Source of the DNA: Acidocella aquatica
Lineage (GTDB): Bacteria; Pseudomonadota; Alphaproteobacteria; Acetobacterales; Acetobacteraceae
DNA length: 64,000 nucleotides
Reading direction: 5' to 3'
Assembly (NCBI RefSeq): GCF_030160635.1
Contig: NZ_BSOS01000073.1
Location: 1 to 64,000 of the forward strand
The position numbers and the translations under genes were made by a program. Numbering within the stretch: the stretch's first letter is position 1; every line of letters starts with the position of its first letter. Below, piece by piece: positions 7,123 to 14,876 of the stretch. The notes beneath the pieces are model-generated. The model was not told the DNA's origin. It made no database searches and saw only the letters and a list, made by a program, of their open reading frames with translations.

Positions 7123-8433
7123 ATGCAGCCGAATCTGGGATTGACGCAATTTCGCGTCGAGAGAACGCCGCAGGGCATTGTCCATCTGATCTTTGATATG
7201 CCGGACCGTTCGATGAACGTGTTCTCCAATGCCGCCATCAAGGATCTGGGGGATTTTGCCGCCTGGGTGGCGCGCAGCGATGCGCGCGGTGTGGTGGTGC
7301 GCTCGGGCAAGACCAATGCTTTCTGCGCCGGAGCGGATCTGATCGAACTCGGGCAGGCCTATGACATGATCATGGCCGCACCAGAGGCGGAACGTCTCAA
7401 ACGCGCGTTTGACCATTTTTTCCAGCTCAGCGCCGCGGTGCGCGCGCTGGAGGCCTGCGGCAAGCCGGTGGCCACCGCCATTGCGGGGCTGGCGCTGGGC
7501 GGCGGCTGCGAGCTGGCGCTCGGCACACATTATCGCGTGCTGGTGAATTCGCCGAAAGTGGCGATGGGCCTGCCCGAATCCCTGGTTGGCCTGCTGCCGG
7601 GGGCTGGCGGCACGCAGCGCATGCCGCGTGTGGTGGGGCTCGAGAAAACTTTGCCGATTCTGCTGGCGGGCGGCAGGCTTTGGGGCCAGGACGCGCTGGA
7701 TGCCGGATTGGCCAGCGAGCTGGTGGCGCCGGGCGAGGAGATTGCGGCGGCGGAACGCTGGATTCTCTCATCCCAAGCCGCGCGCCAGCCTTGGGATGAT
7801 GCCGCGTGGCGGCCGCGCGATGCTGGCCAGATGAACGGATTGATCGCCGCCGCGCGCAAGACCGTTCTGGCGGAAACGCTGGGGCATTATCCGGCGCCGC
7901 TGGCGATTTTGCAGTGTCTGGAGCAGGGCTTCGCGCAGGATATCGAGACGGCGATCCGCACCGAGATGACAATCTTCGCCGGGCTGATCCAGCGCCCGGA
8001 AGCGCGCGACATGATCCGCACCATGTTCATCGCCAAAACGGAATATGAGCGCAAGGTGAAGGCCGGAGACCTGCCGGCAGCCGTAACCTGCGCGCTGCGC
8101 GAACTGCCTGCGCTCTGGCAGGGCCGGGCGGCGGATGTGGGCGCGGCGCTGGCGGCGGCAGGCTTCAGGATCGAGGGCATTGCCGCCCCCGCCCCGGACG
8201 CGGCCTTCACCGGCGCGGGCTACTGGCATTCCAGCGCGCCTGAAACCTCCGCAAAGCGGATTGTGCGTGAAGTTCTGGCCGATGTTGCCGCCGCCGCCGC
8301 GCGGCTGTTGCCCGGGCTTGGCGCCGATGGCCAGCGCCTCGCCGATTATGGCCTGGTGAGTGAGGCCGGGTTCCCCGCATATCTGGGCGGGCCATTCTGC
8401 CTGCTTGCCCATGCGGAGAAAATTCCCGCCTGA
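7123..8433 (+). CDS. Enoyl-CoA hydratase with a FadJ/FadB-like C-terminal tail but no dehydrogenase domain
   Basis: A 436-residue protein. Residues 10-200 are a crotonase domain with CAGADL, the oxyanion segment AGLALGGGCE and both catalytic glutamates, Glu130 (GGCE) and Glu152 (GLPES), as in FadB. Similarity to the fused FadB/FadJ type continues to about residue 310 (MIRTMFIAKTEYER). The NAD-binding GAGxMGxGIA Rossmann domain expected next is absent. The last 60 residues (LADYGLVSEAGFPAYLGGPF) resemble the extreme C-terminus of those trifunctional proteins. A GGAGGAG ribosome site precedes the ATG. Hydratase activity is likely; dehydrogenase activity is not. Confidence 0.85.
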   Translation: MQPNLGLTQFRVERTPQGIVHLIFDMPDRSMNVFSNAAIKDLGDFAAWVARSDARGVVVRSGKTNAFCAGADLIELGQAYDMIMAAPEAERLKRAFDHFFQLSAAVRALEACGKPVATAIAGLALGGGCELALGTHYRVLVNSPKVAMGLPESLVGLLPGAGGTQRMPRVVGLEKTLPILLAGGRLWGQDALDAGLASELVAPGEEIAAAERWILSSQAARQPWDDAAWRPRDAGQMNGLIAAARKTVLAETLGHYPAPLAILQCLEQGFAQDIETAIRTEMTIFAGLIQRPEARDMIRTMFIAKTEYERKVKAGDLPAAVTCALRELPALWQGRAADVGAALAAAGFRIEGIAAPAPDAAFTGAGYWHSSAPETSAKRIVREVLADVAAAAARLLPGLGADGQRLADYGLVSEAGFPAYLGGPFCLLAHAEKIPA

Positions 8434-8466
8434 GCGCGGGATTTATAGCATTTTAGGAGTTTCATC

Positions 8467-9612
8467 TTGCTGAAGCATCGCCCCGTCTACAATGAGGAGC
8501 ACGAGCAGTTCCGCGAAACGGTCCGCCGGTTTGCCGCCACGCATGTGGCGCCGCATTTCGCCCGTTGGGAAGAGGCCGGGATCGTCGACCGCAGCTTTTG
8601 GGACAAAGGCGGCGAAGCAGGGCTGCTCTGCCCGCAAATTCCCGAAGAATACGGCGGCGTGGGCGGTGATTTCCGGTTCAATGCCATTGTGGTCGAGGAG
8701 TTGTTCTACGCCGGGTTCACCGGGCCGGGCGCTGATTTCTCGGTGCATAGCGATGTTTGCTCCGGGTATATCCTGAGCGTGGCAAGCGAGGAGCAAAAAC
8801 AGCGCTGGCTGCCGGGGATGGTCTCTGGCAAAAAAGTTTTCGCCATTGCGATGACAGAGCCCGGCACCGGCAGCGATCTGCAGGGCATTCGCACCCGCGC
8901 GGTGCGCGAGGGGGATGAATATGTCATCTCCGGGCAGAAGACTTTCATCTCCAACGGCCAGCATTGCGACGCCGTCATCGTGGTGACGCGCACCGCCGTC
9001 GATGCCGGCTCGCGCGGCATGACGCTGATCGTGGTGGAAGCCGACCGCCCCGGCTTCCGCCGTGGCCGCAATCTGCACAAACTCGGTCATCTCTCGGCGG
9101 ACACATCAGAATTGTTTTTCGACGAGGTGCGCGTGCCGGTGGGCAACCGCATTGGCGCCGAGGGGGGAGCCATGGGGATTTTGATGAGCGAGTTGCCGCA
9201 GGAGCGGTTAACCATCGCGTATCAATCAATCGCCTCGGCGCAGAAAGCCTTCGATATTACCTGCGCCTATGTGAAAGAGCGCTCGGCCTTCGGCAAGCCG
9301 GTCGGCCAGCAGCAGAACACCCGGTTCAAGCTGGCCGATATCAAGGCCGATATTTCCGTCGGCTGGGCGTTTCTCGACCAATGCCTGGGCGAGCATGTCA
9401 AGGGAGGTTTAACAAGCGAGGCCGCCTCCATCGCCAAACTCTGGGCCAGTGAAATGCAGGGCCGCGTGGTGGACCAGTGCCTCCAGTTTTTCGGCGGCTA
9501 CGGCTTCATGCGCGAGTATGAGATCTGCCGCCTGTTCGCTGACGCGCGGGTGCAGCGCATTTATGGCGGCACCTCGGAGATTATGCGTGAACTGATTGCA
9601 CGCGGACTGTAG
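8467..9612 (+). CDS. Acyl-CoA dehydrogenase (TTG start)
   Basis: A 381-residue acyl-CoA dehydrogenase, paralogous to the one at 1165-2340. It carries AMTEPGTGSDL (about 128-138), GQKTFISNG (157-165) and FFGGYGFMREYEI. The base is probably Glu246 in LPQERL, the long-chain/isovaleryl position, because the C-terminal motif is YGGTSEIM without the EGT glutamate. The start codon is TTG with AGGAG about 8 bases upstream; no in-frame ATG gives the conserved N-terminus. It is the last gene of the rightward operon and could be the LvaC-type partner of the kinase. Confidence 0.92.
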   Translation: MLKHRPVYNEEHEQFRETVRRFAATHVAPHFARWEEAGIVDRSFWDKGGEAGLLCPQIPEEYGGVGGDFRFNAIVVEELFYAGFTGPGADFSVHSDVCSGYILSVASEEQKQRWLPGMVSGKKVFAIAMTEPGTGSDLQGIRTRAVREGDEYVISGQKTFISNGQHCDAVIVVTRTAVDAGSRGMTLIVVEADRPGFRRGRNLHKLGHLSADTSELFFDEVRVPVGNRIGAEGGAMGILMSELPQERLTIAYQSIASAQKAFDITCAYVKERSAFGKPVGQQQNTRFKLADIKADISVGWAFLDQCLGEHVKGGLTSEAASIAKLWASEMQGRVVDQCLQFFGGYGFMREYEICRLFADARVQRIYGGTSEIMRELIARGL

Positions 9613-9693
9613 GCTTATGTTTGAGCGAGCAATTTCATGCATTTATCTTGAACGCGCTGCGTCAATCTAAACACATATTGCTCTATAGCCTGA

Positions 9694-9724
9694 TCGCTCG
9701 GTTGAGCGAACCTCAAACGATCGC
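9694..9724 (-). repeat. Dispersed 31-bp intergenic repeat, copy 1
   Basis: This sequence is the exact reverse complement of 63159-63189. It sits in the 126-bp gap between convergent genes and begins TCGCTCGGTTGAGCG. The shared block contains internal symmetry (GCTC...GAGC), so it can form a hairpin. The flanking AGCCTGATCGC also recurs near 63225. This is probably a REP-like element. The rest of the gap holds nothing I recognise. Confidence 0.7.
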
Positions 9725-9738
9725 ACTCTAACAATCAG

Positions 9739-10752
9739 TCAGCGTGCCTGCACCTGCTCGGAATAGATCCGCGCGGGCGGAATCCCGCGATCGTTCGCGA
9801 CGCGGGTAACCGCCTCCATCAGCCGTGGCGGGCCGCAGAGGTAGATATCCGGCTGCACGCTGGCGCCGTCCAGATATTGCGCCAGCGCATCGGCCGCGGT
9901 GCCGGTGAAGCCATTCCAGCCTGCCTGCGGATGCCAGACGGCGCAGCAGATGGTGAGGTTCGGCAATTGCGCGGCCAGCGCCTCCAGCGGGGCAGCGACG
10001 CCAAGCTCGGCCTCGGTATTGGCGCCGAAGATGAGATGCGTGGGCTGCGTGTCCCCAAAATCGGCCAGATGGCGCAGCATGGAGAGCAGCGGCGCAAAGC
10101 CGCAGCCGCCGCCAACCAGGATACGCGGGCGGGGGCTGGTCTCGTCCAGCACAAAGCGGCCGGCCGGGCCGCGCAGGCTAAGGATGTCACCCGGTTTGGC
10201 GGTATGCGCGAGCCAGGAAGAGAACGCGCCGCCCGGTTGCAGACGGATGAGAAATTCCAGCGTGCCGTCCCAGTTGGGCAGGTTGGCGAGCGAATAGGCG
10301 CGCTTGATCTCCGTGCCGGGGATGGTGACTTCCATGTACTGACCGGGGGTGAAGTCCGCCGCCGTGCCGAATTCAGGGTCTGGCTGCAAGCTGAGCGTGA
10401 GAGTGACGGCGCCGCTGCCGGCGCGGATGATGGCGGCGATGACCGCCGTGCGGGTGGGGACGCTGTGCTGGCTGATGCCTGATTGCGGATATGGCAGCTC
10501 AATGGTCAGCGCCGATTGCGGCATGCACAGGCAGAGCGGGATGGCGCCATCGGCCGCCGCCGCGCGCGGGCCGCCGCGCAATGTGTAATCACCTTGCGTG
10601 ACCTGCGCCGAACACAGGCCGCAACTGCCCTCATGGCACATGGCGGGGAGAAACAGCCCGGCTGCCTCGGCGGCTTCCAGCACTGTTTCGGTGGCGGATG
10701 CGGCAAGGTTGAGCTTCGCGCCGTCGCGCGTGATCAGCGTGATCTCAGACAT
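9739..10752 (-). CDS. hcr: NAD(P)H oxidoreductase with N-terminal [2Fe-2S] ferredoxin, Hcp partner
   Basis: A 337-residue electron-transfer protein. Residues 1-90 are a plant-type ferredoxin with Cys39, Cys44, Cys47 and Cys74. An FAD-binding domain follows (RAYSLAN near 171), then an NAD-binding domain (VGGGCGFAPL near 217 and YLCGPPRLMEA near the end). The order, ferredoxin first, resembles methane monooxygenase or phenol hydroxylase reductases, not E. coli Hcr where the ferredoxin is C-terminal. It lies downstream of hcp on the same strand, so it is most likely the Hcp reductase. AAGGA precedes the ATG. Confidence 0.8.
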   Translation of the reverse strand: MSEITLITRDGAKLNLAASATETVLEAAEAAGLFLPAMCHEGSCGLCSAQVTQGDYTLRGGPRAAAADGAIPLCLCMPQSALTIELPYPQSGISQHSVPTRTAVIAAIIRAGSGAVTLTLSLQPDPEFGTAADFTPGQYMEVTIPGTEIKRAYSLANLPNWDGTLEFLIRLQPGGAFSSWLAHTAKPGDILSLRGPAGRFVLDETSPRPRILVGGGCGFAPLLSMLRHLADFGDTQPTHLIFGANTEAELGVAAPLEALAAQLPNLTICCAVWHPQAGWNGFTGTAADALAQYLDGASVQPDIYLCGPPRLMEAVTRVANDRGIPPARIYSEQVQAR

Positions 10753-10779
10753 TTGGAAATCCTTGAGTTGAGGACAAAA

Positions 10780-10818
10780 GGGCGCCGGGATGGACTGGGG
10801 AGAACCATCCCGGCGCCC
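10780..10818 (-). terminator. Strong hairpin between hcp and hcr
   Basis: A perfect 14-bp stem, GGGCGCCGGGATGG (10780-10793) with its complement (10805-10818), around an 11-base loop. It lies 11 bases downstream of the hcp stop. On the minus strand it is followed by CTTTTGTCC, a short T-run. It may partly terminate hcp transcription or stabilise the hcp mRNA 3' end, giving less hcr than hcp. Confidence 0.6.
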
Positions 10819-10829
10819 GCAATCAGGCG

Positions 10830-12503
10830 TTACTCCGCGGCGATGCGCGGGGCGAGTGCGGCCTGAATGTCAGCCTCGGCGGTGGTGATGGGCAACACGC
10901 CGAACTGGTTGACGAGAATGTCCAGAATGGCGGGCGTGAGGAAGGCCGGGAGCGTTGGCCCGAGCCTTACGTTGCGTACGCCCAGGGCCAGCAGCGTGAG
11001 GAACACGGCGGCGGCCTTCTGCTCGAACCAGGAGACGACGAGCGAGAGCGGCAGCTCGTTCACCCCGCAATTGAACGCGCCGGCCAGGGCCGTGGCGATA
11101 ACCAGGGCTGAGTAGCTGTCGTTGCACTGGCCGATGTCGAGCAGGCGCGGCAGGCCGCCGATGGAGCCAAAATCATGGCTGTTGAAGCGGTATTTGCCGC
11201 AGCCCAGGGTCAGGATCATGGTATCGCTTGGCGCCTGTTCGGCGAACTCGGTGAAGTAGTTGCGGCCCGGCGCCGCGCCGTCACAGCCGCCGATGAGGAA
11301 GAAATGCCGGATCGCGCCGGATTTCACCGCCTCTATCACCTCGCCCGCCGCGCCCAGCACCGCCTCGCGGCCGAAGCCGACGGTCAGAGTGGGGCCTTCA
11401 ACCGTTTTGGTGAAACCGGGCAGCGCCTTGGCGGCCTGGATGGCGGCGCTGTAGTCGCCGTTGGCGATGTGGCGGATGCCGGGCCAGCCCACCGGGCCGG
11501 AGGTGAAGATGCGGTTGCGGTAGAGCGGCTGCGGCTCAATCAGGCAGTTCGAGGTCATCACGATCGGGCCGGGGAAGGATGCGAATTCGATCTGCTGGTT
11601 CTGCCAGGCGCCACCGTAATTGCCGGCCAGATGCGGGTATTCGCGCAGCTTGGGGTAGCCGTGGGCGGGCAGCATCTCGCCATGAGTATAAACATTGATG
11701 CCGGTGCCCTTAGTGGCTTCGAGCAATTCATGCAGGTCACGGAAATCATGCCCCGAGATCAAAATCGCCTTGCCCTCAACCGGGGTGGTGCGCACGGCAT
11801 GCGGCGATGGGGTGCCAAAGCTGCCGGTATTGGCGGCGTCCAGCGTTTCCATGACCTTGAAGTTCAAACGGCCGAGGGCGAGCGCCTCTTCCAGCATCTC
11901 CCCGAGATCGGTCGGGTCGGAGGCCAGAACATCCAGCGCATGGGCGATGCCGATGGCGATTTCGTCGCGCGATTCACCCAGAACCTCGGCGTGATGCGCG
12001 TAGGCGGCCACACCTTTCAGGCCATAGAGCAGCAGCGCGCGCAGGCCGATCACATCCTCGCCCACGACATCGCGCCCGGTGATGACGCTGGCGGCATTGG
12101 CCTGGGCGAGCAGGCCGGTGATGTTATCGGCCGGAACAAAAGCGGCGGCGCCGGTGAGGGTTTCGGGCTGCTGGCCGGCGGCCTTTGCGGCGGCCTCATA
12201 GGCGGTGCGCAGACGGTCGCGCAGGCGGGCGGCCTCGGCGATCATCTCAACAAAACGGGCGCGGTTGAAATTGACGTTGGTGAGCGTGGTGAACAGGCCG
12301 TAGAGGATGAAGCTGTCAGCCGCTTGATCGGCAACGCCCAGCTTGCGCAGGCGCGACACATATTGGCCGATGCCCTTGAGCTGGTGGATCAACACATCCT
12401 GCAGATCGGCGGTTGCCTCGTCCTTGCCGCATACACCCTTATCCGTGGCGCAACCGGCACCGGCCGGCCCGCGCGTGGTCTGCTCGCATTGAAAACAAAA
12501 CAT
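10830..12503 (-). CDS. hcp: Hybrid cluster protein (hydroxylamine reductase/NO reductase)
   Basis: A 557-residue hybrid-cluster protein. The N-terminal cysteines are Cys3, Cys6, Cys18 and Cys25, spaced exactly as in E. coli Hcp. Hybrid-cluster motifs follow, such as [29 protein letters not shown] and GQCNDSYSA. Hcp detoxifies nitric oxide and hydroxylamine in anaerobic cytoplasm. The ATG at 12503 is chosen because MFCFQCEQ is the conserved N-terminus and GAGGAAA precedes it. Upstream lie an NsrR-like box (12575-12591) and an FNR-type box (12611-12624), fitting NO- and oxygen-responsive control. Confidence 0.96.
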   Translation of the reverse strand: MFCFQCEQTTRGPAGAGCATDKGVCGKDEATADLQDVLIHQLKGIGQYVSRLRKLGVADQAADSFILYGLFTTLTNVNFNRARFVEMIAEAARLRDRLRTAYEAAAKAAGQQPETLTGAAAFVPADNITGLLAQANAASVITGRDVVGEDVIGLRALLLYGLKGVAAYAHHAEVLGESRDEIAIGIAHALDVLASDPTDLGEMLEEALALGRLNFKVMETLDAANTGSFGTPSPHAVRTTPVEGKAILISGHDFRDLHELLEATKGTGINVYTHGEMLPAHGYPKLREYPHLAGNYGGAWQNQQIEFASFPGPIVMTSNCLIEPQPLYRNRIFTSGPVGWPGIRHIANGDYSAAIQAAKALPGFTKTVEGPTLTVGFGREAVLGAAGEVIEAVKSGAIRHFFLIGGCDGAAPGRNYFTEFAEQAPSDTMILTLGCGKYRFNSHDFGSIGGLPRLLDIGQCNDSYSALVIATALAGAFNCGVNELPLSLVVSWFEQKAAAVFLTLLALGVRNVRLGPTLPAFLTPAILDILVNQFGVLPITTAEADIQAALAPRIAAE

Positions 12504-12574
12504 GAAAATTTCCTCGTGAAATACGGACGAAAAAGAGCCTTCCGCAGGGTGCGCTAGCCTTGGCCCCCTAAAAG

Positions 12575-12591
12575 GTGTATTTTTAATATAT
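12575..12591 (-). promoter_or_regulatory. Candidate NsrR box upstream of hcp
   Basis: GTGTATTTTTAATATAT agrees at about 14 of 17 positions with the proteobacterial NsrR consensus, approximately ATGYATTT-N-AAATRCAT. The overlapping 12-mer TAATATATGTAT (12584-12595) is repeated exactly at 13865-13876 in the nsrR/globin promoter. It lies 72-88 bases upstream of the hcp start, where an NO-sensitive repressor could block transcription. Confidence 0.6.
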
Positions 12592-12610
12592 GTATCCATT
12601 CAGCCCGGCT

Positions 12611-12624
12611 TTGATCTAGATCAA
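12611..12624. promoter_or_regulatory. FNR/Dnr-type box between hcp and the Crp/Fnr gene
   Basis: TTGATCTAGATCAA is a perfect match to the FNR-family consensus TTGAT-N4-ATCAA. It lies about 108 bases upstream of hcp (leftward) and ends 4 bases before the ATG of the Crp/Fnr gene (rightward). Activation of hcp and repression of the regulator gene itself are both plausible. Confidence 0.7.
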
Positions 12625-12628
12625 ACAG

Positions 12629-13390
12629 ATGCGGAACCAGCCCCTGCCCGAGATGCTGCGTACGGTGCCGATGTTCGCCGCCCTGGGCGCGGAGCTGCTG
12701 AAACAACTGGCCGCCATGGCGGAGGTAAGCGAGGTGGCGGCGGGCGCGGAACTTTGCCGCCAGGGCGCGCTGCCTGAATATCTGCATATTCTGCTGGCGG
12801 GCCAGATAACGCTGAGCGGCACCGCCCCGGATGGCGCGGCGGCGGTGGTGGATATCCTCAGCCCGCCAGGGCATTTCGTGCTGGCGGCGGTGCTGACGCA
12901 ATTGCCTTATCTGATGACCGCGCAGGCGCTGACGGCGGTGCAATTGTTGCGGCTGGATGCCGCGGCGTTGCGCGGCCTGCTGGCGCGCGAACCGGCTTTG
13001 GCCTTGAGCATGCTACAAAATCAGGCGCTGGATTGCCGCGCCATGGTGCGCCAGGTGCGGGATTTGAAGCTGCGCTCCGCGGCGCAACGGCTGGGCTGCT
13101 ACTTGCTGGCGCAGGTGACGGACCCTCTGGCGCACAGCGCTGAGTTCCGCCTGCCTTTTGAAAAAGGCTTGCTGGCCGGGCGGCTGGGCTGCCGGCAGGA
13201 AAATCTCTCCCGTGCGTTTGCAGTGCTGCGCACGGTAGGGGTGGAGACCAGCGGCACGCGGGTATGGCTGCATGATATTCCCCGGCTGCAAAACTACGCG
13301 GCGCCGGACGAGCTGGCGGACTCCATGCGCGAGACCGCCAGCGGAGAAGCGGCTCAGATGGTTTCGAGGTCCGGCAGTTCGGCGGCGTAA
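12629..13390 (+). CDS. Crp/Fnr-family transcription regulator, Dnr-like
   Basis: A 253-residue regulator: cyclic-nucleotide-binding-type sensor domain (about 10-120), dimerisation helix (about 120-150) and C-terminal winged helix. The recognition helix RQENLSRAF has Glu191, Ser194 and Arg195, the E-x-x-S-R pattern that reads TTGAT half-sites. The N-terminal cysteine cluster of FNR is missing, so oxygen sensing by a [4Fe-4S] cluster is unlikely. Dnr/NnrR-type NO sensing fits the neighbours. No strong ribosome site precedes the ATG; Met9 or Met15 are alternatives. Its 3' end overlaps the convergent globin gene by 37 bases. Confidence 0.85.
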   Translation: MRNQPLPEMLRTVPMFAALGAELLKQLAAMAEVSEVAAGAELCRQGALPEYLHILLAGQITLSGTAPDGAAAVVDILSPPGHFVLAAVLTQLPYLMTAQALTAVQLLRLDAAALRGLLAREPALALSMLQNQALDCRAMVRQVRDLKLRSAAQRLGCYLLAQVTDPLAHSAEFRLPFEKGLLAGRLGCRQENLSRAFAVLRTVGVETSGTRVWLHDIPRLQNYAAPDELADSMRETASGEAAQMVSRSGSSAA

Positions 13391-13815
13391 AGCTGGGCCT
13401 CACGGTTGATCAGCACATCCGCGAGGAACCAATAGGCCTCACCCCAGGCGCCGAGCACACGCTCATCAACCGCATCGCCCAGCACATCCTTGATTGCCGG
13501 CAGCAAGGCGTTGGCAACCGCCGGGTAGTGTTCCGGCTTTATCGAGGTCTCAACATGGCGGGTGGCCATACGCTCCACCGCCGAGGTGAGCGCACCGAGA
13601 TTATCCACATTTTTCGCAAACGCGATGATCGCCCCCGCCAGCCGCTTGGGCTGCTCGCCCGAGACCTGCGCCGCCTGGTCGAACAGGCCCTTGATGGCGG
13701 GGTCGACGAATAGGCGCTCATACATCCGCGTGGTAATTGCAACACCATGCTGCTGCAGCGCAGGCGCGGTGGATTTGACGATGGCGATGGTCTCGGCCGA
13801 CAAAGGCTTGCTCAT
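13354..13815 (-). CDS. Single-domain globin related to the flavohemoglobin heme domain
   Basis: A 153-residue globin matching the N-terminal heme domain of flavohemoglobin Hmp across its length. Tyr32 (B10), Gln55 (E7) and proximal His87 (F8, TRHVE) are present, with the C-terminal AWGEAYWFLADVLINREAQLY. The FAD/NAD reductase domains are absent, as in Vgb and Cgb single-domain hemoglobins. These bind NO and O2 and can act as NO dioxygenases with an outside reductase. GGGGAG precedes the ATG. It shares its promoter region, with an NsrR-like palindrome, with divergent nsrR. Confidence 0.9.
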   Translation of the reverse strand: MSKPLSAETIAIVKSTAPALQQHGVAITTRMYERLFVDPAIKGLFDQAAQVSGEQPKRLAGAIIAFAKNVDNLGALTSAVERMATRHVETSIKPEHYPAVANALLPAIKDVLGDAVDERVLGAWGEAYWFLADVLINREAQLYAAELPDLETI

Positions 13816-13864
13816 GATTTAACTCCCCGGGCGCTGATGCGAACCGGCTTTAAGGGTTGCGGCC

Positions 13865-13893
13865 TAATATATGTATAAAAAATACATGTATTA
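13865..13893. promoter_or_regulatory. NsrR-type palindrome between the globin gene and nsrR
   Basis: A 29-bp inverted repeat with 12-base arms TAATATATGTAT (13865-13876) and ATACATGTATTA (13882-13893), one mismatch. Its core, ATGTATAAAAAATACAT (13871-13887), matches the NsrR consensus except in two central positions. It lies about 50 bases upstream of the globin ATG and 64 bases upstream of the nsrR ATG, so one repressor could control both. Confidence 0.7.
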
Positions 13894-13956
13894 GACGTGC
13901 CGGTATTTGCATGGCCGCTTGAGCCCGTCAAGCATATGGGCGTATGCTGGCCCGGC

Positions 13957-14382
13957 ATGCACCTGACCCGGTACACTGATTATTCCCTGCGGGTTTTGCT
14001 CTATCTGGGCACCCATGAGGAACGTGTATGTTCCGTCTCCGAGATCGCCCGGGCCTATGACATTTCGCAGAACCATCTGATGAAGGTGGTGCATAACCTG
14101 GGCCGGGCCGGATATGTGAGCAGCGTGCGCGGGCGCCTCGGCGGCGTGCGCCTGGCCCAGGCCTGCGAAGAAATCAACATTGGCGCCGTGGTGCGCAGCA
14201 TGGAGGAAGACCTGCAACTGGTGGATTGCGGCTCCTGCCTCATCGCCCCCGCCTGCGGCCTGACCGGCGCGCTGAACAAGGCGCTGTATGCCTTTATGAC
14301 CGTGCTGGACGGCTACACCCTGGCTGACCTGATGAAGCAACGCGGCAAGCTGGCCCGGCTGCTTGACCTGGGCGTGGCCTAG
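13957..14382 (+). CDS. nsrR: Rrf2-family NO-responsive repressor NsrR
   Basis: A 141-residue Rrf2 regulator. The N-terminus HLTRYTDYSLRVLLYL and the helix ISQNHLMKVVHNLGRAGYV match NsrR closely, and three cysteines (Cys91, Cys94, Cys100) sit where NsrR binds its Fe-S cluster. NO damages the cluster and releases the repressor. The ATG at 13957 gives the family N-terminus; a GTG at 13897 or ATG at 13936 would add 7-20 unrelated residues. Targets in this window are probably hcp-hcr, the globin and nsrR itself. Confidence 0.9.
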   Translation: MHLTRYTDYSLRVLLYLGTHEERVCSVSEIARAYDISQNHLMKVVHNLGRAGYVSSVRGRLGGVRLAQACEEINIGAVVRSMEEDLQLVDCGSCLIAPACGLTGALNKALYAFMTVLDGYTLADLMKQRGKLARLLDLGVA

Positions 14383-14458
14383 CACCGATTTTTCCGCAAG
14401 CGGGCGGCTCTTGATCCGGTGCGCGCGATCTCCTTATAGAGTCCAGGGGTTTTCGGAA

Positions 14459-14472
14459 TTGATGCCGATCAA
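14459..14472 (+). promoter_or_regulatory. FNR/Dnr-type box
   Basis: TTGATGCCGATCAA matches TTGAT-N4-ATCAA perfectly. It lies 64 bases before the ATG of the small secreted protein, a distance that fits an activating site about 40 bases upstream of a transcription start. Confidence 0.7.
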
Positions 14473-14536
14473 GGCCGGTTCTGGAAAACGTGTTTAGTAA
14501 CAATAACCGGCAACTGATTTTATAAGGGGTGGTTCG

Positions 14537-14857
14537 ATGTCTCGTTGGTTACTCGGCACAGCGCTTAGTCTGGCATTTTCCGGCGCCGCCCTGGCGCAAA
14601 CCGGTTCAAATGTGAATTCGGGACTCAATTCGGATTCCCACGCGATGTACGGTCCTAACATCAATGTGGTGAACGGCATCAACGCCAACGGCACGCCACG
14701 GCAGCAATCGCCTGGCGCCTCCATGACCAATGGCGCCGGTAACTCTACCATGACGCCTGGGGTGACCGGCAACCGCAAGAGCACATCAGGCCCGGCGCCG
14801 AAGATCACCATCACCAAGCCCACAATCTCGGGCGGCAGCAACAGCGGCACGCCCTAA
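14537..14857 (+). CDS. Small secreted Asn/Ser/Gly-rich protein, unknown function
   Basis: A 106-residue protein with a clear Sec signal peptide: MSRWLLG, a hydrophobic core and a likely cleavage after ALA at about residue 20. The mature part is low-complexity, rich in Asn, Ser, Gly, Thr and Pro, without cysteines or a recognisable domain. AAGGGG lies upstream of the ATG. An FNR-type box precedes it and a strong terminator follows, so it is a free-standing, probably oxygen-controlled gene. No function can be assigned. Confidence 0.75.
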   Translation: MSRWLLGTALSLAFSGAALAQTGSNVNSGLNSDSHAMYGPNINVVNGINANGTPRQQSPGASMTNGAGNSTMTPGVTGNRKSTSGPAPKITITKPTISGGSNSGTP

Positions 14858-14876
14858 ACAAAGCGTCGCGCATGGA

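Noticed and set aside
11175-12557. 460-codon plus-strand frame opposite hcp
   Set aside because: Antisense shadow of hcp without recognisable domains.
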